Below are positions 12,201 through 24,200 of a stretch of 64,000 nucleotides of DNA, piece after piece. The notes beneath the pieces were generated by a model. The model had not been told where the DNA came from. It ran no database searches and worked only from the letters and a program-made list of their open reading frames with translations. The stretch lies in contig CM049319.1 in the NCBI GenBank assembly GCA_026874595.1, positions 5,546,601 to 5,610,600 of the forward strand. The letters run 5' to 3'. The stretch is from Sipunculus nudus. Lineage: Eukaryota; Annelida; Sipuncula; Golfingiida; Sipunculidae. Within the stretch, counting starts at the first letter, position 1; every line of letters starts with the position of its first letter. The position numbers and the translations under genes were made by a program.

Positions 12201-15200
12201 AGTTCCTGCAGACTGGTGGCGTCACCTGTACTGTTTGATTTTTTACGATTTTTTCCTCTATTTTTGAGACCTTTGAGGATGCTGTCATCTGTTAGCATGG
12301 CACAAATCGTAACGACTGGACCTAGAATCTTCATTTTCGACACACTGAGGGACCTATGAAAAGTCTCCATGGAAACCAGAAATTAGGTCTCTGTTACCCA
12401 TATCCTTCGAGCTATGGGGCCCAAAATTACCCCCCAGAATAGTCAAAAATTTCATACAAAAACTTCAATATCTCATTAACTACATCACTGATGGTCATGA
12501 TTTTCGACATACATATTGATCATGAGATGTTTCATCAGTTTTTGCAGACTGGTGGCGCCACATGTATTTTTCAATGTTCACGAATTGTTTTCTCCATTTT
12601 TGAGACCTTTAAGGATGTAGTTATCTGTCAACAGGGTACAAATCGTAACGACTGGACCTAGAATCTTCGTTCTTGACACACAGGGAGACCCATGATAAGT
12701 CTCCATGGAAACCTGAAATTTGGTCTCTGTTACCCATATCCTTTGAGCTATGGCACTCCAAAGTACAGCTCAGAATAATGGAAAATTTGATACAAAAGCT
12801 TAAGTATCTGAACAACTAATGCAGAGATAACCATAATTGTTTGCATGGATATTGATCATGGAGTGTTTCATAAGTTTCTGCAGACTGGTGGCACCACCTG
12901 TATTTGTTCGGTTTTTTTTACGAAATTTTTCCTCTATTTTTGAGACCTTTAAAGATATGAACATCTGTTAACAGGGCACAAATCATAAAAACTGGACCAA
13001 GAATCTTCATTCATGACACACAGGGAGACCCATGAAAAGTCTCCATGGAAACTTGAAATTAGGTCTCTGTTACCCATATTCTTTAAGCTGTATGGGTCCA
13101 AAATACCCCCCCCCCCCAGAATAATGGAAAATTTGATACAAAAACTGCAGTATTTCAATAACTACAACACTGATGGTCATGATTTTCGGCATACATATTG
13201 ATCATGAGCTGTTCCATCAGTTTCTGCAGACTGGGTGTGCCACCTCTATTTTTTTTCAAATTTTTACGAATTTTTTTCTTTTTTTTGAGACCTTTAAAGA
13301 TGTGGTTATCTGTCAACAGGGTACAAATCGCAACAACTGGACCTAGAATCTTCATTCTTGTCATGCAAGGAGGCCCATGAAAGGTGCCTGTGGAAACTTG
13401 AAATTAGGTCTCTGTTACCCATATCCTTCAAGCTATAGGACTCCGAAGTATCCCTCAGAATAATGGACAATTTGATACAAAAACTGAAGTATCTGAACAA
13501 CTAATGCAGAGATCACCATGATTTTTTGCATGGATATTGACCATTAAGTGTTTTTATTAGTTTCTGCAGACTGGTGGAGCCACCTGTATTTTTGTATCCG
13601 CCAAAACAAAGTTTTGCGGATACTATGTTTTTGACCGAGTTCCTCCACCGCGGCGGCGTTCGTTTCCAGAGAGCTCCTCGGAGACTAATGGACCGATTTT
13701 TCCCAAACTTACACCTATTATCAGGTCACATGTGAACTGGTGCCTAACCAATTTGCGTTGCCCTCTGACCTTTCCTCTCTATCCAGTGTCCATTTGTGGG
13801 TCTGTTTCCACTCATAAACCCTCATATCTCGGGAACCGTTTGACCGATCAGGAAATAAAATTGATACAAATGTAGCCCTTGGATTGCTTTATAACATACA
13901 CAAAAAATGGTGGCGCCACCTGTAACCATGTTTGCACAGTGTCCATCTGTTCATCTGCCTTGGGTTAAAATCACTCATATCTCTGCAGTGAATTGACTAA
14001 TTCACCTGAAATTTGTCATGCGTATACATCCAGGATAGCTTTCTTGATTTTATGACAGGTGGCGCCACCTACATTCACGTTCACGCTGATGACATCCAAG
14101 CTTATATCTTGGGAACCGTTTGACTGATCAGGAAATAAAATTTATACAAATGTAGCCCTTTGATAGCTCTGTAACATACACAAAAAATGGTGGCGCCACC
14201 TGTAACAATGTTTGCACAGCGTCTGTCAGTTAGTCTGCCGTGGCCTAAAATCACTCATTTCTCTGTAGTGGTACGACATAACTGCCTAAAATTTTGCAGG
14301 TTTATACATCGTGGACAGCTTTCTTGATTTTATGACAGGTGGTGCCACCTACATTCTAGTTAACGCTGCACACATCCAAGCTCATATCTCAGGAACCATT
14401 TGACCGATTGGGCCAAAATTGTGCATGTGTTTAGATCTCACATATGTCTTTATCATACACAAAACTGGAGGGGTTACCTGCAAAGATTTTTGCACAGTGT
14501 TTGTCTGCCATGGGCAAAAATCGCTCATTTACATGTAGTGGTTTGACTTTTCTGCCTAAAATTTTGCAGGTGTATACAACTTGGACAGCTTTCTGGATTT
14601 GTGGTAGGTGGTACAACCTACATACACATTTAGGCTGCAGACATCCATGCTAATATGCAACATACCTCACTCTATTTCCCCTTGCCACTCAATCCATGCC
14701 TCACTATCCGATTTTGGCAGATACATGTAGTCACTTGTTGGTTACCCGTATTCTAGTTTTAAAAGTTTACACATTTTTCTCTATTTTTGAGATATATAAA
14801 TACAGACTAAATCTTGGCCTGTTGGTTAATCTGTTTGATGCTTCAGTTGAATGGGTATATACTACCATTCTAATGATAAAATTTCTTTTTGCGAATCTCT
14901 TCCCAGTCAGCTGAGCGTCATGACCCATGGGTCACTTGTTCTATTATAAGCTCTGTGACCTTGGGTCATCCATCTTGGAACTTGACAGAGATTTTGTTGA
15001 TATGTATCAGCACCAAAGAAATGAAATTTCTGTGTTGAATACTTTTGGAGATATCCTCCTCACATGGTAAATGTTAACACTCGCCGGTTATTTTCTATAA
15101 TTCGCTCTAAAACGTTGAGAAATAAGTCAAGGTCACCCATCTTCGAACTTGACCAAGATTTTGTTTGTATATACATCAACACCGAAGAGATAAAATTCCT

Positions 15201-18200
15201 AATCAGGGTACCGACATCCAATATATGGTTTCATCTTTCAAAAAGTACAGTTTTACATATATTTTTATAAACATTTTATATATTCTACAACCTTATTAGG
15301 CATTGACTATTACTAAAGAGTTCATTTATTACCGTCCTTCTTAATTATACCTCTTCACTGCACTCATTCCTACAATTCTGGCACTCGCATACAACACAAA
15401 ATAAAATTGTCTGCAAATTCATGTGAGATCCAGAACAAGGCTTACAGGCCTAATGCGAACCTGTGCAATGGGATATACATCAGTTATAATGCTTCCATGA
15501 TAACATGCTTGACCATTATTGGAAAAGTACTTGATTACTTTTCAAATACGTGAATGTTTGACATGTACATGTTCAAAGCATGTACTAAAACATTTTAAAC
15601 CCAAGTACAGGATTTTAAGCCTGTAATAAAACACAAAATCTGTTCAGAGATACCTTGTTGTGCATGTTTCAATGGTATCGAGGCAAGGAATGAATGGAGT
15701 ACGGGTATGTTTTTTGACATAAACCTCGCATATGCTAATATCCGGTAAAAAGAGATGTAGTAAACTCTAGAACCTCCTTTAAAAAAAATATTTTTTTCCT
15801 CCCTACCTGATGACTTTTTTTGGACCAATGTTAGCCCCAACACAGAAATTTTTAAGGATGGCCTAATCATAATATATCATGTGGCCTTGAATATTAGAAA
15901 TAACAACACATTGCAGGTCACAAAATTAACCTTTTTTATCTACCTGAAATGGGGTCCGGCACCTAAAAAAATTACCTGTTGACTGATCTATGATTACAGT
16001 GTTTGAAAAGCTGTATCTTAGCAGAAGGATCAAGAGTGACATATTTCATGATATGACTGTCATAAAAGCTCAACGGATCAATTAAATGTGAATTACTTAG
16101 CAGAGCCCTGTTAATAACAGTTAAGTGATGAGGAGAGAACTGTGTGCTGTCAATAAAAGATGCTTTGCTGTCATAAAATGATTGTTTTAAATTCCTAAAC
16201 CTCCTTTGGAAAATTATATGCACATCTTTTTGACAAGTCATATGTAATTGTATCCTCCAACACAAAGTCTTGCAGATACTATGTTTTTGACCGGGTTCAG
16301 CCACCACTGCCGCATTCGTTTCCGGAATAGAACTCCGAGACCACTAGACAGATTTTTCTGAAACTTAACATGATTATCGGGTCACATGTGAACAGGTGCC
16401 AAAATATTTTGTGTTGACCTCTGACCTTTCCTTTCTCCAGTGCATCCATCTGTGCGTCTGTTTTGACACATTAACTCACTTATCTTCAGGCTCCTTTGAC
16501 CAATCAGGAAAACAATTTTTGCACAAATGGAGCGCTTGGATAGCTTTATAAAATACATAAAAAATGGTGGCACCACCTGCAACCATTTTTGCACAGCATC
16601 CATCTGTTCATCTGCCTGGGGATAAAATCACTCATATCTCTGCAGTGAATGGATTTATCCACCTGAAATTTTGCATGTGTATTCATCCATGATAGCTTTC
16701 TTGATTTTCTGACAGGTGGCACCACCTACATTCACATTCAGGCTGCAGACATCCAGGCTTATATCTCAGGACTGGTTCGATGTATCATCCTGAAATTTTG
16801 CATGTGTATAGATCTCACATAGCTCTTTATCATAGGCAAAACGTGGTGACCTACCTGCAACAATTTTTGCACAGTGTCCGTCTATTTGTCTGCCGTGGGA
16901 TAAAATCACTCATATCTCAACAGTGGTTTGACATATCTGCCTAAAATTTTACATGTGTATACATCTTTGATAGCTTTCTCGATTTTGTGGCAGGTGGCGC
17001 CACCTACTTTCGCCTTCATGCTGCAGATATCCAGGCTTATATTTCAGGACTGGTTTGACACATCCTCCGAAAATTTTGCATGTGTATAGATCTCACATTG
17101 CTCTTTATCAAATGCAAAACTGGTGACGCCATCTGCAACCATTATTGTGCAGCCTCAGTCTGTTTGTCTGCTGTGGGATAAAATTACTCATATCTCAGCA
17201 GTGGTTTGACTTACCTGTCTAAAATTTTGCAATTGTATACAACTTGGAAACTTTCTGGATTTTGTGGCAGATGGCATCATCTACTTACACATTTCGGCTG
17301 CAGACATCCATGCTAATATGCAACACACCTCTCTCTATTTCCCGTTGCCACTCAATTCATACCTCACTTTACCCGTCCATTCTGGTTTGTATGGCTATGA
17401 TAACTAAGCAGGAATTGGATTGCTTTTCATGAAGATCACAATGCTTATGATTCATCAATAACATATCACAGCTCTGTTAGAGTATCTTCAAAATCTAGCA
17501 TATTTATTGAGGTCGGAGGTCATCCGGCATCTTTGATCTGTTGTTGCATTATATTATCAGGACTTAGTATTTCTATGAATCATGCTGTGAATGTTTGCTA
17601 CTAAAATATCTCAGTTTTAATACAAACAAAATTGTTTTTCCTCTGGTTTTTATTTATGAGGTTAATTTCTTGCGATTTTTACATTTTCCATGTTTTGTGA
17701 GGGTTCCATTTTTGCACTCATTCCATATAATATTTTAAAGGAAAATATCCATTATTATATTAATTATGTGACAATTAACAATTTGACAAGTCCCCTAGTT
17801 AACGTCAAATGAGTAAAATCATCCTTGGGGTTGCTGATAATATTACAAAACTGATATCATTTATAACATGAAGCATTTGCAGTTAGACTTATGGCGCTAT
17901 ACTGATATGGATAACCTGCATGTGATGCAAATGATGATAAAGAATATACAGTTTAAATGCTACTCCAACTTTGGAGGCGTCTGATATGTGAAGGTTTTAT
18001 TTTTGCATTACTTTACCTTTCACAAATATTGCAAATTTGAAACCCTTGCAAACAAAAAGTCAACCAAAGTTGTTAATGAATTCATAGGACTTATTACAGA
18101 CATACCCTGCACTCCTGCAATTCTTGTTTAAACTTGTGATTTTGTGTGTCCTTTCAGTGCCTGTGCCCCTTGTATAGCTGTGATGGGTGGAAGATCACAA

Positions 18201-21200
18201 CCACAGAGGGCATCGGGAACAAAACACAAGGATTCCATCCAGTCCAGGAGAAGCTGGCAGAGCATAACGGTAGCCAGTGTGGTTACTGTAGTCCTGGGAT
18301 GGTTATGAACATGTACAGGTAGGAGCCAGTGTGGTTACTGTAGTCCTGGCATGGTTATGGCATGTACAGGTAGGAGCCAGTGTGGTTACTGTAGTCCTGG
18401 GATGGTTATGAACATGTACAGGTAGGAGCCAGTGTGGTTACTGTAGTCCTGGCATGGTTATGGCATGTACAGGTAGGAGCCAGTGTGGTTACTGTAGTCC
18501 TGGCATGGTTATTACGTGTACAGGTAGGAGCCAGTAGGTTACTGTAGTCCTGGCTTGGTTATTACATATACAGGTCATGTGGTCTCAATAACATTTCTTT
18601 AGTATGAATGATATTCAGTAGAGCACTTACCTCTGCCAAGGGAAAATTATCCGTCTGAATCCTTTGCATTATTTAAGGCACTTTCATGGACCATGTGCCC
18701 ATCTCACCTCAAAATTATTAAGAAATATTTTAGTATTTCTTGCATAATTCTGCTGAAAATCAAACCAAGAAACAGTCAGGGGTAACGCATGACCTCCTCA
18801 GAGGAGATAGTAACACAAATCAAATGTCTTAAGTTCAGGCATCTTATATATGGACAATTTAATTTAAACCTAAATTCTAATAAATAACTTTTTTTTTCTG
18901 AGAGTGTCTTGTACAAATTAAGAAATGTTAATAAATGTTGGTTTTTCAAGATGGTTTGAGTGCAGTTTTTCAAAGAACCAACTGTTCACATTATAACTTG
19001 ATAATGGTTTCAGCTCAGCCCACACAAGAGGTCACACTGATGCAAGTTTGTGGCGTAGTCTTAATGATTATGTAGTTCATCAGGGGAGAGTGGGTCAGCT
19101 GTGATTTCCACAACGTTCTTATTTGGTTCCAGTTATCTCCAGGAACACCCTCACCCCACCAAGCAGGACATTGACAATGCTTTCGATGGAAACATCTGCC
19201 GATGCACCGGATACCGTGCCATCCTTGACAGCATGCAGGAGTTTGTACCAACAGCAGATATTGAGGTATCACATAGAAAATGATGTAGGTTAAGTATAGA
19301 ATAATAATTTAGAAGAAGACATAATACAACATTGGTGACAACATACACTCCTTTGTGAAAAAGTTTTTTTGGTATGATTTAAAAAAAAGATAATAATTAA
19401 ATTTGAAAATATTAATTAAAAATTTAAAGAATTTGGCAAAGTCTATTTATTTTTTCAAGGATTTGGGAAGAAAGCATTGCCATGGCAACTGTAGTGGATC
19501 GTTTTGTCAGAGAGCATGTGCAAAGCCTGATCCAGTCCACATGGTGTTCAGCACAGCACAGTGGTACAAGCCTGCAGACCTCCCAGGGCTGTACAAGGTC
19601 CTCCAACAATACCAGAATCAGAAATACAGTCTGGTGGTAGGAGGGACTGGAATAGGTAAGAAAGAAATACAGTCTGGTGGTTTGAGGGACTGCAATATGT
19701 AAGACATAAATACAGTCTGGTGGAATAGTTAAGTGAGAAATGAGTAAAAGAGAAACATAAACTGATTGTGGGATATGAAATAAGTTATAGAGTGAAATGT
19801 AGTCAGGTTGTTGGATGGACTGAAATTAGAAAGAGAGACCGGGAGGTTCTGTAATGTTAAAAAAGAAATAAAGTTTGGTATTGGGAGGCACTTGAATAGG
19901 TGAAGGTTCAATACCTTGTTGACCTGGAATAAATAGAATTTTAAATGCAAATCTGGCTGAAGGCCAAGTCAGCCATCTCTAAAAGAGAACCCTGCTTGAC
20001 AAACTAGAATTTTTAATTCTGTTCAGCAATAAAATATAAAAGAGCCTTAGTTTGTACAACTAGGAAACATTAATACATGTCAAGAAAATGCATAATTCAA
20101 AAAGATTGACCGATATATTTAGTTTACAAAAGATGGCTTGAATCATTGTAAATTTGGAGGTTGATTGAGAATGTGTATTGTTGGTTCACAGTTAGCCTAA
20201 TGCAACAGCAACACCTTTTCTGATGCTGGGATGAGGAGTTAATTGGAAATGCCTTCTTTAATATTATGCCGCTAAATCTTTTAAGTTTTTCAATATTCAT
20301 TTATCAGGTGGGGATAATGTGGCCTTGATTGACATCAAAGGTGTAGCAGAGCTCTACAAAGTTCAGGTAAGAATTAATTGTTAATAAAATTAAATGTTAT
20401 TTTAGGATTGATGAGAGCACATTTTATTAAGATAACATGGTTATCATATAATAAAAAAATAGTAAGATGTACATTAGATATGATATATATATATATTGTT
20501 CTGTATATATCAGTTCTTTTGTTCTGATAATTCCAAAGGTTTGCAGTAGATGGACGGAAAAATTAGGATTATGCAAAATTAAGACAAAATTTTTAAAATA
20601 TTTGTTAAAGGAATGTTACCATGGGTTACTTTTTCTCCTGCAGCTGCAGTCAGATCCCATCACTATTGGTGCTAATGTGACCTTGAGTGACCTTGCAGGA
20701 CTGCTGGATGAAGCGTCACTGAGATCAGGTTACAATTATTGTACAGAGCTCTCTAAACATCTGAGGAAGGTCGCAAACAGGCCAGTCAGAAATGTAATTT
20801 ATCTTTTTATATATTTATATATATTATTATTATTATATAAAGCTAAATAATATACATATATTTCAGTGTTAATGTGAAAAGTTTATTAATGTGTATATTT
20901 GTACAAATATGATACTTAATTCTGATCCAGTTAAAAGGTATAAATCAGTAAATATATGTTACTCATGTCATAATCTAATTGTGATGCATGTGTACCATCT
21001 TATTATTTATAAATTTAAGCTCATTTTCAGGGAAATAAGAACAAGGGGAGTAGGGAATGGAATATGCAGAATGTCTTGTATTCTCTCCATTTTAACCCGG
21101 GATTATGCCTCAACACCAACTGATAGATCATGTTGTCAATCATCACGTCCCAAAACATCACTTATAACTATATTGCAGGCAAACTGAATTTTATTGTAAG

Positions 21201-24200
21201 CATTTGATTTTGGGATTAATTATTTCATAAAGGTTGGCTGCTGGGCTGGTAATCTGGTGTGGAAACATGGTGACCCTGGCTTCCCCAGTGATGTGTTCAC
21301 TGTCATGGAAACTGTTGGTGCGACAGTAGCCCTTTGTAAGTAAATCTGTGTCTGTATGTGCATTGTTGGCATCCTGGCTCAGAAGACATTGAATGTAAAG
21401 CCCCAGCTCTGTATAAAAATGTAAAAATGCTAAATTTTGTTATAATGTTACTTGAAATGAATAATTCTGCTGAAATTGAAATAATTAACAGGTTTAAATA
21501 CTTTTTTCTCCACTCTTCATCTTCTAGACTGTGGTTAAGACACTTTAAAGACACAATTCGTCAGAGTTTTATGCATGTGTATGTTTAAGAGCTGAAAATT
21601 ACTAAATATTTAATTGTGACTAAATTGAAGAAAAAAGGAAACAAAAGCCCTGCCTTTTTGACAGAAAATCCTCAAATAAATTACTTCTAACTCAAATCCA
21701 CAAAAATTACATGCTTTCAATTATCATTTATCTTTATTCTTAAGTGCAGATTATGAATATGTATGAAGTGTGTACAATAGAACCTGTCCGAAAGACTTTA
21801 ATAAGACCAACTGTGTATTAAGCCAAACCTGGAGTGAATCAAAAGCTTTCCCACTGATTATAACTGACCTGTCTTATATGACCACTTTGAAATTAGACAG
21901 CTTCTGGCTAGTCTCACATGTGGTCTTATAACACAGGTATTACTGTATATCATAATTTACAGATTTCTAATAATTTTTCCCAGCATCCAGCAATAGTACT
22001 CAGCATGAGATGTCATTGGAACAGTTCTTGACCTTTGACCTTGATCAGCATGTCATTCTGAATTTAAAACTCCGCCCTCTGTCCAGCCAACACATTGTGA
22101 GGACCTACAAGGTCATGCCAAGGACACAGGTAGTTTTTTTCAGTCCGATCAGTGAGACAAATTACTAAATTAATATTACTGTACTTCAGTGTACAGTTAT
22201 ATTTGTGGCAAACTTTATCTGATTGATTTAATATTTATTAAAAGTGTAGGGACAGAGATGTGTTTTCTTTAGTCCTTTCAAGGTCAAGTAATAAATTTGA
22301 CATGAAAAGAAACCTATGATATGATTAAATATACATTTTTTGTTTAAGAAAAATAATAAGTTCTACTTTTTAATGTTCTACCTCTCAATCAATGAATACA
22401 GAGCTATGGAAATTACATTTACACCTAATCAATAAGAATGGGAAAAGTCTCCCTTCTGATATGAGTTATCAAAATTATCAGAAGAATTTCTTCTGAAATT
22501 GAAATAATTATACATAAGGAGAATTGTATGATTATTCTTTGTGTTCATACAAGTATTTTGGTTTTCAGAATGCCTTGGCCTATGTCAATGCTGGTTTCTG
22601 CATGAAGGTTGATAAGACTGCAGGGTACAAAGTTTTTGAACAGCCCTCGGTTGTGTTTGGTGGAATAAGCCCTAATTTTGTAAGATATTTTTGTTGTTAT
22701 TATTGTATAAAATTTTGATTTTATAGTGTGCTTTTATATATGGATCATAATAACAGGAATTTGTCAAAAATTTTTTTTTGTAAGACAGTATCTTTCCTTC
22801 AGCATTACCTGTTAAAAATCTTGCATGGTTTTGTTTGTCTTTTATTAAATTTGTCTGTTTTCATGAAACTGAATAGGATGTCAAGGAGAAATGATATTTC
22901 GATTGGGGTGGGAGGGAGGAGGAAAACCAAGTTGGGACAGTAACATACATTAGTAATGCTGGTGTGATTTTTGTAGTTTTTAGCCCTCAGCCCTTAGGCT
23001 GATGGGCTATTTTCGTCACCCAAGCTGTCCGTCCGTCCGTCTGTCTGTCCGTCCGTCTGTCCGGCCGGCGTCCGTTAACTTTTACCTTGTGAGCGGGATA
23101 TCTTGAAAAGGATTCGCCGTCAGAATTTCATTTCCTCGGTAAAGATGTATATCGACAAAATCTCGGTCAAGTTCGAAGATGGGTGACCTTGACCTATTTT
23201 TCTACATTTTAGAGCTGATTATAGAAAAACACTTAGATGCTTATTACTCAGGAACCATTTGGTGGATTTTCACAAAACTTACTATGATTATTGGGACTGA
23301 TAGTCTGTACCTGCTGCACAAGTTTGGTGGCGCCACCTACAATTTCTGATTTTTAATGAATTTTTATCGGATTTTTCAACTTTGGGCTTGTGATTGGGAT
23401 ATCTCTAAAAGAATTCATCGTAGGAATTTTTTTTTTTTCGGTGAAGATGGATATTGACAAAATGTCGATCAAGTTCGAAGCTGGGTGACCTTGACCTATT
23501 TTTCTATGTTTTGGAGCTAATTATAGAAAAAAATTTCGAAGCTTATTTCTCTGGAACCATTGGCTGGATTCTCACAATACTTACTATGATTGAAGGGACT
23601 GATAGTCTGTAACTACTGCACAAGTTTGGGGGCACCACCTGCAATTTCTGATTTTTAATGAATTTTTCTTGGATTTTTCAATTTTGGCCTTGTGAGCAGA
23701 ATATCTCTAAAAGTATTCACAATAGGAATTTTATTTCTTTGGTGAAGATGTATATCGACAAAATCTTGGTCAAGTTCGAAGATTGGTGACCTTGACCTAC
23801 TTTTCAAGGTCACAGAGCTTATAATAGAATAAAACTTAGAAGCTTATTTTTCAGGAAGCATTTGGTGGATTGTTATGAATCATGGTACATACCTCTCCAT
23901 TTTAAAATTATAACTCAGACATGTTCAGATATACATCCATGTGAGAACAGATATTTAGTACTTTTTACTGTTACCACCTCTAAACACTGTTCTTTTGGCT
24001 GAGGGCTTTTGTCAGCTTCTGCTGATATTCTAGTTGTATTTAATTATGTAATCCAGTGGTAAAATACAGGAATACAAACCATAAATAGAGTATAATCTGA
24101 GCATGTATAGGCTTAATTTACAACCAATAATAGTGTCTTATTTGTGTATACCTGTTTACCTGTGACTACTTTATTGCAGGTACATGCTTCCAAAACAGAG

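Larger units (their letters stand above)
11229..15215 (-). mobile_element. B-type element, - strand, split by A1
   Basis: 11229-11360 reads on the - strand as the B 3' end (matching 23885-24034 inverted: hairpin, GGCTG-GGGCT and CTAGT). 14941-15215 reads as inverted internal B sequence (matching about 23090-23230). A1 lies exactly between, so it inserted into this B copy. The B 5' terminus is missing. Confidence 0.7.
10124..15866. mobile_element. Region bounded by 37-bp inverted repeats, holding nested A, B and C elements
   Basis: TTAAGGCCATCCTTAAAAAG then TTCTGTGTTGGGGCTAAC at 10124-10162 is matched on the - strand at 15830-15866 (TTAGGCCATCCTTAAAAATT, TCTGTGTTGGGGCTAAC). Inside, 10163-11228 is less AT-rich than its surroundings. 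No transposase was recognised. It could be a DNA transposon or two inverted copies of one dispersed repeat. Confidence 0.55.
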
